DNA of 64,000 nt from assembly GCA_958433005.1 (NCBI GenBank), contig CAUAWV010000003.1:31833-95832 (forward strand), given 5' to 3'. The translations under genes and the position numbers were made by a program. Origin of the DNA: an uncultured Collinsella sp. (GTDB taxonomy: Bacteria; Actinomycetota; Coriobacteriia; Coriobacteriales; Coriobacteriaceae). Under the pieces are notes generated by a model. It did no database searches. It was not told the origin of the DNA and saw nothing but the letters and a program-made list of their open reading frames with translations. Below are positions 16,705 through 26,295 of this stretch, piece after piece; within the stretch, counting starts at the first letter, position 1; each line of letters starts with the position of its first letter.

Positions 16705-17196
16705 TTACGCCGGCATGGCCCCGAACTCGTCCATCAAGAACAGCCTAAGAACCAGCTTGATGACATATCCCGGTTTGACTTCAGCCGTGCCAAAGACGCT
16801 GCGCTCGGCGAGCTCGCTGCAGTATGCATAGATGTCGCGGATAAGGTCCGCGCCCGAAAGCGTAAACATGTAGCCTGCGTCCGAAAGCGCATTGGGTGCG
16901 GCGGGCAACTTGGCCATGTGGCAGAACGTTTGCAGGTCGGGCGCCATAACATTCTGGTAGTCGAGGTGGCCGCTGGCATCCCGTGCGGCAAGTTCCAATT
17001 GGCGCACAAAATTCAGCGCCGCCGCTAACACAAAGCTCGGCGTAGGCGCATTGACGTCCTGAGTGGTCGCCACAAGCCTGCCCGCCGCCTGCGTGACAAG
17101 CCAGGCGACCTCGCGTTGGCAACGCACGGCCTTGCGCGTAACCGGCTTGATGGACGAAGAAGAAACGCTCCCCTTAGGCGAATTCGAAGCAGCCAT
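16705..17196 (-). CDS. Hypothetical protein, 163 residues
   Basis: The family is not recognised. The protein is helical in character, without signal peptide or membrane segment, and has a Ser-rich N terminus. GGGAGGG lies 5 bases upstream of ATG, supporting the start. It is divergent from the next plus-strand gene with only 11 bp between the proposed start codons, so promoters must lie inside coding sequence or one start is misplaced. The intergenic 16605-16704 shows no clear terminator. Confidence 0.6.
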   Translation of the reverse strand: MAASNSPKGSVSSSSIKPVTRKAVRCQREVAWLVTQAAGRLVATTQDVNAPTPSFVLAAALNFVRQLELAARDASGHLDYQNVMAPDLQTFCHMAKLPAAPNALSDAGYMFTLSGADLIRDIYAYCSELAERSVFGTAEVKPGYVIKLVLRLFLMDEFGAMPA

Positions 17197-17207
17197 AGGG
17201 CCCTCCC

Positions 17208-17777
17208 ATGAACGACCCGGTCCAACAAGCCCGGATGAAACACGTGCTACATCAGTATACAGGGAAGTGGGGTAGCGGGGTACAAGCGCACCAGCGGCAA
17301 ACCGAGAGCATCAACAATGTGCCTCCGCTCTATTTGGACGATGGTACGTGGGTCATTAAGTACTCGGTCCAAGCGCCGGGTACCGTTGGTTTTCGAGACC
17401 AGAATTACAACCGTAAAATGCTCAACTGCATGGAATGTGACGTCCCAGTCGGAGTCATATTTGCAACCGAGGTGGGCTATAAGGTGCTCGGCCTTGCGTT
17501 TGTTGAGCGGTTCGAGCCCGAAAACGGATGGTTTGTTCTGCACGGTCCTGTTCATAAAGGCGGACCGGACCCTCGTTTTGCGCCCGACATGAGTTATCTG
17601 AAGCACATACCCGTCGATATTGAGTTTGCCGGACAGGGTGCGACCGACGATGAAATTTGGCTTTGGCGGTCTTTTACGATCGTGCTGTTTGATCGGATCG
17701 CGTGGCGATGCAATCTCGCACACGCCTGCCGGTGCATGCTCTTCCTGATTTGTATAGCGAGAGGGGAGCGAACGTGA
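17208..17777 (+). CDS. Hypothetical protein, possible restriction-endonuclease-like N-terminal domain
   Basis: The 189-residue product (start uncertain, ATG 17208 or 17235) contains YLDDGTWVIKY, MLNCMECDVPVGVIF and a YKVLGLAFVERFEPENGW segment. These recall the DNA-recognition half of predicted HNH restriction enzymes, but no HNH or PD-(D/E)XK catalytic motif is visible. The Cys-rich tail looks unlike the rest and might arise by frameshift. However, its stop overlaps the next start as GTGA (17774-17777), which supports the annotated end. Function is unassigned. Confidence 0.5.
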   Translation: MNDPVQQARMKHVLHQYTGKWGSGVQAHQRQTESINNVPPLYLDDGTWVIKYSVQAPGTVGFRDQNYNRKMLNCMECDVPVGVIFATEVGYKVLGLAFVERFEPENGWFVLHGPVHKGGPDPRFAPDMSYLKHIPVDIEFAGQGATDDEIWLWRSFTIVLFDRIAWRCNLAHACRCMLFLICIARGERT

Positions 17778-18058
17778 GCTGGCGAGGCGATATTGCGATG
17801 GGGAAGTACGGAAAACTGCCGTGCGCCCTTATAGACAACAAAATGTTTCCGAGCGTAGAAGTTGATTGCGGGTCGTTTGTCGTCGCCTGTCCTTGCTGCG
17901 GCTCGCAAATACCGTGCCTCGACATTCGGTTCATCGATGCGTGCGACAGACTTAGCGACGAAGTGAGAAAACGGACAGGCGTTCATATGCCGGTGTATCA
18001 GGAGAAATGCCCTGTTTGTGGCCTCGATATCGTGTACGACGCCGGCGACGAGGGATAG
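17774..18058 (+). CDS. Small zinc-ribbon-like protein
   Basis: The 94-residue protein has two Cys pairs, CPCC (about residues 36-39) and CPVCG (about 80-84), suited to bind one zinc ion. GTG 17774 is used because GGGGAG is 6 bases upstream and GTGA overlaps the stop of the preceding gene, indicating translational coupling. Function is unknown. It may act with the upstream protein. Confidence 0.55.
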   Translation: MSWRGDIAMGKYGKLPCALIDNKMFPSVEVDCGSFVVACPCCGSQIPCLDIRFIDACDRLSDEVRKRTGVHMPVYQEKCPVCGLDIVYDAGDEG

Positions 18059-18096
18059 GTGATGCGGAGGAGCTGGCTGTGAAGGCATCTCTGTCC

Positions 18097-18783
18097 CTAT
18101 AAATAAATCCCCTCACCGAGCTGCTTGTGGAACTTGGCGTGATGGTCGCGTGCCCAGGTAAAGAGCGCCTGGTCAAAGTCGGTGCGTGTGGCCGGGACGC
18201 CGAAGACGCCGGCAACTTCGACGCGCACAAACTCCAGTGCCGGCAGTTTGTTGATGGCAGTGAGGGCAAACGGGGACGAGGGCTCCTCGAACAGATAGCG
18301 GCTGCCTTGCAGCGCGTCGCAACTGGTGCACGTGTTGCCGAGCGACGGGGCTTTGGAGGCTCGCGCGCCTACGGGCTTGTAGCCGCAGCGCTTAGAAAGA
18401 TAGTCGCGGATCTCGCCCGGCACGCAGCCAAGAGCGGGCACGATGGCGAGTGCGTTGGCGTTGGCCGTGTCGATGGTAATGTGCCCGGCTTCGTTGGGCG
18501 CGTGCGCGATGGCGATGCCCTTGTCGTCATCGGTTCGATAGGGAATGCCGAAGGCCGCGACCGAGGTCTCTTTGTGACACTTCCAGCATTCGCGCTTGCC
18601 CAGTACTAGATATATATACGGCGCCGAGTGGTCGGATCGGTCAACACCGGGCAGCCACTCGGCAAAGGGCTCGGGGTTGACGCCGCTGGGTACATACCAG
18701 ATCTTCTTGGTCCGGTCCCATTTGGCGCCCAGCGCCTTGGCTTCTTCTTTGTGCGAAAAGGGGACATCGAGCTCGGTGCGCAT
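18097..18783 (-). CDS. DUF5710-domain hypothetical protein
   Basis: The 228-residue protein starts with a DUF5710-like module (about 1-45; DVPFSHKEEAKALGAKWD, then IWYVPSG), seen at the ends of primases and plasmid or phage DNA-processing proteins. The middle has two CxxC pairs (CWKC about 65-68, CTSC about 152-155), perhaps a zinc site. ATG 18783 has AAGGAG 6 bases upstream; an in-frame start 12 codons earlier does not. No operon partner is evident. The gap 18784-19074 upstream holds nothing recognisable. Confidence 0.65.
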   Translation of the reverse strand: MRTELDVPFSHKEEAKALGAKWDRTKKIWYVPSGVNPEPFAEWLPGVDRSDHSAPYIYLVLGKRECWKCHKETSVAAFGIPYRTDDDKGIAIAHAPNEAGHITIDTANANALAIVPALGCVPGEIRDYLSKRCGYKPVGARASKAPSLGNTCTSCDALQGSRYLFEEPSSPFALTAINKLPALEFVRVEVAGVFGVPATRTDFDQALFTWARDHHAKFHKQLGEGIYL

Positions 18784-19074
18784 GGCGGCTCCTTGGTGCT
18801 GCAGGTGCAAGTGGCTCAAGGATACCGCAGGGCGCAGACATCGCGGCGTTTTGCTGAGAAGTTGCGGTGCGGACTGATTGGTTATGCCGATGGATAGATT
18901 GGCAAGTAGATGGTCGGCTTTTGACCAGTTGGGCGGTTGGAGCAGTTTGCGGCGCAGTTTTGTGCCTGGCTATTGTTGATGTTGGGGTATTGAATTTGTT
19001 TGGCAGCCATTCGTCAGGTGAATTGATGTTACGTTGCGATGACGGTTGGAGCCGCCAGCGGATTTGGCGACATA

Positions 19075-19110
19075 AAACAAAACAGCCCAGAGACATAGCC
19101 TCTGAGCTGT
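19075..19110 (-). terminator. Terminator of tRNA-Val
   Basis: An 11-bp stem ACAGCTCAGAG/CTCTGGGCTGT (one G-U) is followed on the minus strand by TTTGTTTT, directly after the tRNA. Confidence 0.8.
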
Positions 19111-19117
19111 GAACATT

Positions 19118-19192
19118 TGGTGGGCGTTAGAAGATTTGAACTTCTGACCTCTTCCGTGTCAGGGAAGCGCTCTCCCCCTGAGCTAAACGCCC
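19118..19192 (-). tRNA. tRNA-Val (anticodon GAC)
   Basis: A full cloverleaf is present: acceptor GGGCGTT/AACGCCC, anticodon stem CTTCC/GGAAG with loop CTGACAC (GAC), T-arm GTTCAAATC, and encoded CCA. Confidence 0.95.
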
Positions 19193-19481
19193 GATCAAGG
19201 GTGCGCAAGCGCGCAAGGGATAATATAACGGAGCCTGAACTCGGTGGCAAGAACATTTTTAAAAATCGCTTACATTGTGGAATTCGGGGGTCTTGTCATA
19301 TCCATTTCAAAAGAGCCTGCTGCCGCGATTTGGCTGTCGCATAATGCAAGGCCGTTGCGGTGTCGAGCTATGGAAAGACGCCTGCGGAATTGTCCTACCG
19401 ATAAGCGGACAAGCCTCCAGCTGGTGCCTTCACCGTGGTAAGGTAAGCCGAATTGTTTCCAGGCTGTTTCGGGGGAGTGGA

Positions 19482-20504
19482 ATGAGCAAAGAGTGTGTCG
19501 AGCAGGTCGAAGGCGCAGGGGCTTCGGTGCCGATGATCGATATATCGAACATTGATGTGCCCGAGGGCACCGACGAGCTCAGCCGCAGCACCCGCCGTGC
19601 ATGGCGTGAGCGCCTTAACGATGCGTCGTCGCGCAGGATGGCGTTGGGCGTGTTGGCTACGCTCGTGGGTGGCTCGTTTTGGGGCTACTCGGGCACCAGC
19701 GCGAGCTTCCTGTTCGATACCTACCATGTCGATACGCTGTGGCTCATGAGCGTGCGCCAGATTCTTGCCGGCCTGCTCTTTATGGTCGTGGTCGTCGCGC
19801 GCGACCGTGCGCGTCTGGTCAAGCTTTGGACGACACCGGCCGACCGCAAGCAGCTGTTGCTCTTTACCGCCTTTGGCCTGCTGTTCAACCAGTTTTGCTA
19901 TCTTTCGGCCGTGCGCCTGACCAACGCCGGAACCGCGACGGTCCTTCAGTGCCTGCAGCTGGTCATCATCATGGGATATACCTGCATCACCGATCGCCGC
20001 AAACCGCGCATGCGCGAGGTTATCGGTATCGGCCTGGCCCTTGGCGGCACGTTTTTGATCGCCACCGGCGGCGATCCCACGAGCCTGAGCATCTCGCCGC
20101 TCGGTCTGGTGGCGGGTCTTATGTGCGCGGTGAGCGCCACCTGCATGGCGGTGATTCCCGCCAGGATTCTGCCCGAATACGGCAGTCCCATCGTTACGGG
20201 CTCAGCCATGCTCACGGCTGGTATCATCACCTGCACCATCGTGCAGCCTTGGGCCCATATGCCGGCGCTCGATGCCGCCGGCGTCGAGGCGCTCGCGGTG
20301 TTTGTGGTCGTGGGCTCGTTTTTGGCGTACATGCTCTATATGCAGGGCGTCAAGGACATCGGCTCGGTGCGTGCGAGCTTGATCGGAACCGTGGAGCCGG
20401 TCTCGGCGACCATCACGAGTGCCGTTATGCTGGGCACGGTGTTTTTGCCGACCGATCTTATCGGCTTTGCCATGATCATCGTGATGATGTTCCTCACGGT
20501 GTAG
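19482..20504 (+). CDS. EamA-family (DMT) transporter
   Basis: The 340-residue protein has ten predicted membrane helices in two EamA repeats (about 55-185 and 200-335), after a 50-residue polar N-terminal extension. The first repeat has GGSFWGYSG and the second a typical GTVEPVSA segment. Such transporters export metabolites or amino acids; the substrate is unknown. ATG 19482 follows GGGGGAG 4 bases upstream. In-frame sequence up to 19275 is intergenic. The gap 19193-19470 shows no gene. Confidence 0.88.
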   Translation: MSKECVEQVEGAGASVPMIDISNIDVPEGTDELSRSTRRAWRERLNDASSRRMALGVLATLVGGSFWGYSGTSASFLFDTYHVDTLWLMSVRQILAGLLFMVVVVARDRARLVKLWTTPADRKQLLLFTAFGLLFNQFCYLSAVRLTNAGTATVLQCLQLVIIMGYTCITDRRKPRMREVIGIGLALGGTFLIATGGDPTSLSISPLGLVAGLMCAVSATCMAVIPARILPEYGSPIVTGSAMLTAGIITCTIVQPWAHMPALDAAGVEALAVFVVVGSFLAYMLYMQGVKDIGSVRASLIGTVEPVSATITSAVMLGTVFLPTDLIGFAMIIVMMFLTV

Positions 20505-20653
20505 CTGGCGCCGCCGCCAAGACAGAAAAGGTGTTGTGCCGCATTTTCGCCAATTGACGTCCGTGTCTGGAGTTTAGCTGTCGATGCCCAAAATGCCATA
20601 AACTGGTAACGTTATGGACTTTTTCATTGCGACTCAATTGCGAGGATTTCTTT

Positions 20654-22966
20654 ATGGCTGGTAATCACTTTAAGGGCGGCGATAGCGGCCGTCCTGCAGT
20701 TCCGCCGCGTCCGAACGGGGCTGGTAAGGCCGGCACGCCGGGCGGCGCTGGACAGGGCGGTTCCGGTAAGCGCGTGTCCCCGGGCGAGACGGCGATGTTT
20801 ACCGCTCTGTACGAGCAGTCTCAAAAGGCAAAAAAGACCGGCCGTGCAAGAGGGAATGTCTTTGCGGGCGGTGCAACCTCCACGTCGCAGCCGAGCGGGG
20901 CTCCTTCGGCATCTGCGAACAACGCAGGTGCTGCCAACGCCGCGAATACCGCCGGCAACGTTAATGCCGGCAAGGCCGCCAACAATACTCCCTCTGCCGG
21001 TGGCGCGGGGCTTACGGGTAACCTTGGCACGATTTACACCGGCGCCTCCGAGACTGGCACGTTCGCCCGCCTGGATGATAGCGGTGCCGAGTTTGCGGGC
21101 TCGGGTTCCAAGGAAGATTATTACGATTTTGGCTTGAACTACGGTAGCGACACTTCGTCGAGTTCGACCTCTGACGGCTTGGTCCGTCATCGCCATCGCA
21201 AGGGCGAGCGCAAAAAACGTCACACTGGCGCCATTATTGCCGCCGTAGTCGCGGTGCTTCTCGTTGTGCTTGGCGCAAGCGGCTTTATGCTGCTTAACTC
21301 GGCAAAGACCGTAAAGAGCGAAGCGAAGGAGGCTGTCGAGATCGTCGGTGGCCTTAAGGACAAGGTCACGTCGGGCGATTTTTCGACGCTGCCTGACGAC
21401 GCGAAGAAGATTGATGAGCTTTGCGACAGCATGAAGGCGGAGACCTCGAGCCCGCTGTGGACGGCGGCTTCGTTTATCCCGGTGTATGGCAGCGACATCA
21501 ATGCGGCCCGCACCATGATCGACGCCCTGTCCGATGTCTCGAGCAATGCGCTGGTTCCCATGGCCGATAACCTTTCGCAGGCCACGCCCGGCAAGCTGTT
21601 CCAGGACGGCATGATTAACGTGTCCGCGCTGCAGGCGGTCGCCGATTCGCTTTCCAGCAGCTCGAAGGTGTTCAAGAGCGCCAACGAGAAGATCCAGGGC
21701 ATTGGCGATACTCATATTTCCCAGGTGACCGAGCTGGTCGATAAGGCCAAGGACGGCTTTGCCACCCTCAACGGCGCGGTTGACGCGGCGGAGAAGGTCG
21801 CCCCCGTCCTTCCCCAGATGCTCGGCGCCAACGGCCAGACGCGCAACTACCTTGTGTACGCCATGAACAACGTCGAGATTCGTGCCTGCGGCGGCTTTGG
21901 CGGTTCGCAGGGCCTGATTTCGGTCACCGACGGCCAGATGTCGATTGGCGAGTTTGTTCCCCGCATTGGACTCAGCGAGGATGAGGCAGTCGAGAGCGTC
22001 GACGAAGAGGATGAGGCGCTGTTCGGTAACCACAGTAACCTGTACAACTCGGGCAATACCTATTCGCCTGATTGGCCCCGCAACTCGCAGCGTGTCGCAG
22101 CCCTGTGGAAATCTCAATATGGCCAGGACGTTGACGGCGTCGTGGGTATCGACCCGGTGTTCCTGCAGTATCTGCTGGGCCTGGTCGGTAACGTGTCGCT
22201 GCCCGACGGAACGGTTGTCGACGGCACCAACGCCGCAAAGGTCCTCATGCACGATGTGTACTGGAACTATCCGGTCGAGGAGTCGGACGGCATCTTTGCA
22301 TCCGTCGCCAGCGCTGCCTTCGACAAGATCCTTGGCGGTATCGGCGATGTCGATGTTACGAAGCTTGTCAGCGCCGTTGAGCGCGGTGCCGAAGAGGGCC
22401 GCCTGATCGCGTGGATGAAAAACGATGACGAGCAGAACGCTATCAAGGAGATGAACATCGACGCCTCGCTGCCCGATCCGGATGACCCGAGTGAAGATCC
22501 CGTTGCTGGTGTCTACTTTAACAACCTGAGCTTCTCCAAGCTCGACTGGTACCTGAATGCCGATACGCAGATTGGCCAGGGCATCAAGAACGGTGACGGC
22601 ACATGCTCGTATCGCATCACCGTTACCCTGACGAACATCATGACGCAGGAGGAGGCCGGCAAGCTGCCCGACTACGTCGCGGCGAGCGCGCCCGATGCCG
22701 CGCGCGACGACGAGCGTCTGAATGTCTCGTTGTTTGCCCCGACGGGCGGCAACATTACTGATCTGACCGTCGAGGGCACCCAGTTTGGTCTTGGCGCCGC
22801 TACGTGGCATGGAATCCCCTTCTATTCGGGCACCGTTGACCTGCATGCTGGCGAGACGACGACGATCACATATACGCTGACCACGTCAGCCGAGGCGGGG
22901 GACAAGCCGCTTACGCTGCGTCAGACTCCTACATGCCAGGCGGCTCGCGACAGCGCGTCGGCGTAG
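20654..22966 (+). CDS. DUF4012-family membrane-anchored protein
   Basis: The 770-residue protein has a low-complexity N-terminal cytoplasmic region (about 1-190, Gly/Ala/Asn-rich, then basic HRHRKGERKKRH). A single membrane helix follows at about 195-217, then a large extracellular part. The DUF4012 core is recognised by NYLVYAMNNVEIRACGGF and the later DWPRNS segment. Family members occur near envelope polysaccharide genes of actinobacteria; function is unproven. ATG 20654 has GCGAGG upstream. It is followed by a terminator and glmM, consistent with an envelope role. Confidence 0.85.
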   Translation: MAGNHFKGGDSGRPAVPPRPNGAGKAGTPGGAGQGGSGKRVSPGETAMFTALYEQSQKAKKTGRARGNVFAGGATSTSQPSGAPSASANNAGAANAANTAGNVNAGKAANNTPSAGGAGLTGNLGTIYTGASETGTFARLDDSGAEFAGSGSKEDYYDFGLNYGSDTSSSSTSDGLVRHRHRKGERKKRHTGAIIAAVVAVLLVVLGASGFMLLNSAKTVKSEAKEAVEIVGGLKDKVTSGDFSTLPDDAKKIDELCDSMKAETSSPLWTAASFIPVYGSDINAARTMIDALSDVSSNALVPMADNLSQATPGKLFQDGMINVSALQAVADSLSSSSKVFKSANEKIQGIGDTHISQVTELVDKAKDGFATLNGAVDAAEKVAPVLPQMLGANGQTRNYLVYAMNNVEIRACGGFGGSQGLISVTDGQMSIGEFVPRIGLSEDEAVESVDEEDEALFGNHSNLYNSGNTYSPDWPRNSQRVAALWKSQYGQDVDGVVGIDPVFLQYLLGLVGNVSLPDGTVVDGTNAAKVLMHDVYWNYPVEESDGIFASVASAAFDKILGGIGDVDVTKLVSAVERGAEEGRLIAWMKNDDEQNAIKEMNIDASLPDPDDPSEDPVAGVYFNNLSFSKLDWYLNADTQIGQGIKNGDGTCSYRITVTLTNIMTQEEAGKLPDYVAASAPDAARDDERLNVSLFAPTGGNITDLTVEGTQFGLGAATWHGIPFYSGTVDLHAGETTTITYTLTTSAEAGDKPLTLRQTPTCQAARDSASA

Positions 22967-23003
22967 GGTTTTTCTGGTAGCGCAGATAATCGAGTACCAT
23001 TTT

Positions 23004-23036
23004 GGGGCGGACAGGCAATCTGTTCGCCCCTATTTT
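23004..23036 (+). terminator. Terminator between the DUF4012 gene and glmM
   Basis: The stem GGGGCGGACAG/CTGTTCGCCCC with one mismatch is followed by TATTTT. It ends about 14 bp upstream of glmM. Confidence 0.7.
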
Positions 23037-23049
23037 GTAAGGAGAGCGC

Positions 23050-24381
23050 ATGAAGTACTTTGGCACCGACGGCTTCCGCGGTGAGGCTAACGTTGGGCTG
23101 ACGGTAGAGCACGCTTATAAGATTGGCCGTTTTGTGGGCTGGTATTACGGCGCCAACCGCGAGCGCAAGGCGCGCGTCATCGTGGGTAAGGACACGCGTC
23201 GCTCGAGTTATATGTTTGAGGCGGCGCTGGTGAGCGGCTTGGTCGCGAGCGGCGCGGACGCCTATATGCTGCACGTGATCCCCACGCCGGGCGTAGCGCA
23301 TCAGACCGTGGAAGGCTGTTTCGATTGCGGCATCATGATCAGCGCGAGCCACAACCCGTTTTGCGATAACGGCATTAAGCTCGTCAATAGCGACGGTTTT
23401 AAGATGGACGAGGACGTACTGGAGCTCATCGAGGACTACGTCGATAGCAAGAGCGAGGTGCCGCTGGCCACGGGCAACCACATCGGCGCCACGGTGGACT
23501 ACATGCAGGGCCGCAACCGCTACATTGCCTCGCTCATCGCCAGCGCGAACTTTTCGCTTCAGGGCGTCAAGATCGGCATCGACTGCGCCAACGGCTCGGC
23601 GTCCTCGGTGGCCAAGCCGGTGTTCGACGCGCTGGGCGCCGACGTGCGCGTGATCAATGCCGCGCCTGATGGTTTTAACATCAACGTCGACTGCGGCTCC
23701 ACGCATATGGAGCGTCTGCAGCGCCATGTGGTGGAGCAGGGCCTGGACGTGGGCTTTGCCTACGACGGCGATGCCGACCGCTGCCTGGCCGTGGACGAGC
23801 GCGGCCGCGTGGTCGATGGCGACCAGATCCTGTACGTGTGCGGCGTGTACCTGAACAAGCACGGTCGCCTTTCGGGCGGTACCGTGGTTCCGACGATTGC
23901 CAGCAACTTTGGCCTGATCAAGTCGTTGGAGCTTGCCGGCCTAAGTGTCGTGACCAGCGGTGTGGGCGACCGTCACGTGTATGCCAAGATGCGCGAGGGC
24001 GGTTACAGCCTGGGCGGCGAGCAGACGGGCCATACGATCTTTGGCGATATCGAGCGCACGGGCGACGGCATTATGACCTCGCTGCGCGTGATGGAAGTGA
24101 TCCGCGCCGAGCGCGAGACGCTCTCGCAGCTCACGGCTCCGTGCAAGCTGCTGCCGCAGGCGCAGGTGGCCGTGCGCGTGGCGGACAAGGACGCCGCGCT
24201 CGAGAACATGGGCGTGCAGAACGCCATCGCCGAGGCCGAGGCTGCGCTGGCAGGCGAGGGCCGCGTGCTCGTACGCAAGAGCGGAACCGAGTCGGTTATC
24301 CGCGTGCTGGCCGAGGCGCCCGACCAAGCATCCGCCGATGCCGCCATGAAGCGCATCGCCAACGCACTCGAGGCTCTGTAG
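23050..24381 (+). CDS. glmM: Phosphoglucosamine mutase
   Basis: The 443-residue protein converts glucosamine-6-phosphate to glucosamine-1-phosphate for UDP-GlcNAc and peptidoglycan synthesis. It has the N-terminal FGTDGFRG motif, the phosphoserine loop ISASHNP (Ser100), the metal loop DGDADR (239-244), the sugar-binding GGEQTGH and the phosphate-binding RKSGTES near the C terminus. Length is typical (about 445). ATG 23050 follows AAGGAGAG. It appears monocistronic. Confidence 0.95.
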   Translation: MKYFGTDGFRGEANVGLTVEHAYKIGRFVGWYYGANRERKARVIVGKDTRRSSYMFEAALVSGLVASGADAYMLHVIPTPGVAHQTVEGCFDCGIMISASHNPFCDNGIKLVNSDGFKMDEDVLELIEDYVDSKSEVPLATGNHIGATVDYMQGRNRYIASLIASANFSLQGVKIGIDCANGSASSVAKPVFDALGADVRVINAAPDGFNINVDCGSTHMERLQRHVVEQGLDVGFAYDGDADRCLAVDERGRVVDGDQILYVCGVYLNKHGRLSGGTVVPTIASNFGLIKSLELAGLSVVTSGVGDRHVYAKMREGGYSLGGEQTGHTIFGDIERTGDGIMTSLRVMEVIRAERETLSQLTAPCKLLPQAQVAVRVADKDAALENMGVQNAIAEAEAALAGEGRVLVRKSGTESVIRVLAEAPDQASADAAMKRIANALEAL

Positions 24382-24409
24382 TTACGCGGTTTTACCAAAC
24401 CGCGTAACT
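24380..24409. terminator. Hairpin directly at the glmM stop
   Basis: A perfect 13-bp stem AGTTACGCGGTTT/AAACCGCGTAACT with a 4-nt loop overlaps the stop codon. No T run follows, so it may protect the 3' end or pause transcription. Confidence 0.55.
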
Positions 24410-24455
24410 GCTCGACGCTGCAAACGCCCCTAAGCGGCAATCTGACGTTCAATTT

Positions 24456-24490
24456 CAAGGGCGCGACCAGAAGGTCAGCGCCCTTTCATT
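24456..24490. terminator. Terminator between glmM and the convergent carboxypeptidase gene
   Basis: The stem AAGGGCGC-GACC/GGTC-A-GCGCCCTT is followed by TTCATTTC. It lies between convergent genes. Confidence 0.6.
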
Positions 24491-24586
24491 TCACGTCGCC
24501 TTGCTCGCTTAGGGTCGTTTTCGCTGACGTTGCCAAGACATTGGCGTCAACATGGTTGGCGTTGGCGATGGCGTGCTGGTCAATCC

Positions 24587-26161
24587 TTACAACTCGTACA
24601 GCGTGGTGAACTTGTCCTGCAGGTAGCTGCAGTAGTAGCGGGCGTCAAAGGCCATGCCGCAGGCGCCCTTGATGAGCTCCGGCGCGTCTTTGGCGCGACC
24701 CCACTGCCAAATGTGCTCGCCCAGCCACGCGCGAACGGGTGACAGATCGCCACTCGCGCAGGCACCGGTAAGGTCGACGCCGTCGCGGCACATGGCCGGC
24801 ACAAACATGGCGTCGTAGGCGCTGCCCAGCGCATAGGTGGGGAAGTAGCCAAACGAGCCGCCGCTCCAGTGCGTGTCCTGCAGACAACCGCGCGTGTCGT
24901 CGGGAACGGGAAGGCCCAGGTACTCGTCCATAAAGCGGTTCCAAAGCGCGGGGATGTCCTTGGCCGTGGCCTCGCCGGCAAACAGCATGCGCTCAATCTG
25001 GTAGCGCACCATAATATGCAGCGGGTAGGTGAGCTCGTCGGCTTCGGTGCGGATCAGCGACGGCTGCGCAATGTTCACGGCGCAGTAGAGCGTGTCCTCG
25101 TCCACGTCGCCGTAGACCTCGGGCGCGTGACGGCGCAGTACCTGCAGCAGCGGTCCCATAAAGGCGCGGCTGCGGCCCACGGTGTTCTCAAAGAAGCGGC
25201 TCTGGCTCTCGTGGATGCCCATGGAAGTGCCGCCCTCCAGGCACGTGCGCGCATAAGCCGGATTGACGCCCAGCTCGTACATGGCATGTCCCGCCTCGTG
25301 GATGATGCTGTAGACGTTGGAGATGCAGTCGTCTTCGTAGATGTGCGTCGCGATGCGCGCATCACCCACGGCAAAGCCCTCGCTAAACGGGTGCTCAGTA
25401 AAGGCAAGCGTGGTGTCGTTCAGGTCCAGGCCGACGAGCTTCATAAGGTCGAAGCTCATGGCGCGCTGGGCAGCCTCGGGCACGCGGGCGTGCAAAAAGT
25501 CGGCAGCTGGCTGCTGGCCGCGCTCGCCGATGGCGTGCACGAGCGGAACGACCGTGGCCTTGACCTCATCGCAAAACGCGTCGAAGCTCTTGGCGGAAAG
25601 GCCACGCTCGTACTGGTCGAGCCAAACATCGTATGGGTCGCGCTTGGGGTCCATGAGCTCGGCCTGATGCTTAAGCTGGCCGACGATTCTATCCACATAG
25701 GGCTCAAAGCTCGCCCAGTCATTGGCCGTCTTGGCCTTGTGCCACACGGCGTCGGCCTCGCAGGTGAGCCTGGTCCAGGCCTCGGCCTCCTCGGTGGGAA
25801 TGGCGCTTGCCTCGCGCTGGTCGCGGCCGAGCACACGGATCTCGTCGAGCAGCTGCGGGTCGTCGATCTTGCCTCCGGAGACGGTCTCGCGTGCCAGCGA
25901 GCGCACAAGTTCGACAGACTTTTCGCTGGTCAGCAGCTTGTGATGCTCGCCGGCAAGGGTGCCCATGGCATCGGCGCGGGCCGCGGCGCCGTTGGCGGGG
26001 GCAATGGTCGCGCCATCGAACTCGGCAATCTTGAGCAGGTACTCGCGGGTCCACAGTTTGCCCTCGAGCTTGCGGAATTTTTTGACGGCCTTATCGACCT
26101 TCATGCCTTTGGATGTCTTGCCCGCTGCGGGCTCGGCCTTCTTATCGAGTTTCTTTCCCAT
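24587..26161 (-). CDS. M32-family metallocarboxypeptidase (Taq type)
   Basis: The 524-residue protein removes C-terminal residues from peptides. It shows the M32 zinc motif HEAGH (288-292), the downstream GIHESQSRFFEN block with the third zinc ligand, and the DTHWSGGSFGYFPTYALG block. The first 25 residues are Lys/Ala-rich and extra compared with the family. No signal peptide is present, so it is cytoplasmic. Family members are usually about 500 residues. It is a single gene, convergent to glmM and divergent from the pheST leader. Confidence 0.93.
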   Translation of the reverse strand: MGKKLDKKAEPAAGKTSKGMKVDKAVKKFRKLEGKLWTREYLLKIAEFDGATIAPANGAAARADAMGTLAGEHHKLLTSEKSVELVRSLARETVSGGKIDDPQLLDEIRVLGRDQREASAIPTEEAEAWTRLTCEADAVWHKAKTANDWASFEPYVDRIVGQLKHQAELMDPKRDPYDVWLDQYERGLSAKSFDAFCDEVKATVVPLVHAIGERGQQPAADFLHARVPEAAQRAMSFDLMKLVGLDLNDTTLAFTEHPFSEGFAVGDARIATHIYEDDCISNVYSIIHEAGHAMYELGVNPAYARTCLEGGTSMGIHESQSRFFENTVGRSRAFMGPLLQVLRRHAPEVYGDVDEDTLYCAVNIAQPSLIRTEADELTYPLHIMVRYQIERMLFAGEATAKDIPALWNRFMDEYLGLPVPDDTRGCLQDTHWSGGSFGYFPTYALGSAYDAMFVPAMCRDGVDLTGACASGDLSPVRAWLGEHIWQWGRAKDAPELIKGACGMAFDARYYCSYLQDKFTTLYEL

Positions 26162-26295
26162 ACCATATCCTTGATCTCGTGAGCCGGGCGCTTCGGGTGG
26201 GCGCGCGGCCAGTTTGCACAGCTACCTGCCTTGTACCCAGCACGAACAAAACGGAACGCGGCGATACGCCCACACAATGTGGTATCCTGTAGCCC

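Noticed and set aside
20607..20617. TAACGTTATGG upstream of the DUF4012 gene, resembling the Amadori-locus operator
   Set aside because: It is a single partial match far from the locus without functional link; probably chance.
20624..22846. 740-residue minus-strand ORF opposite the DUF4012 gene
   Set aside because: Composition is typical of an antisense shadow; the plus-strand DUF4012 gene has recognisable motifs, RBS and terminator.
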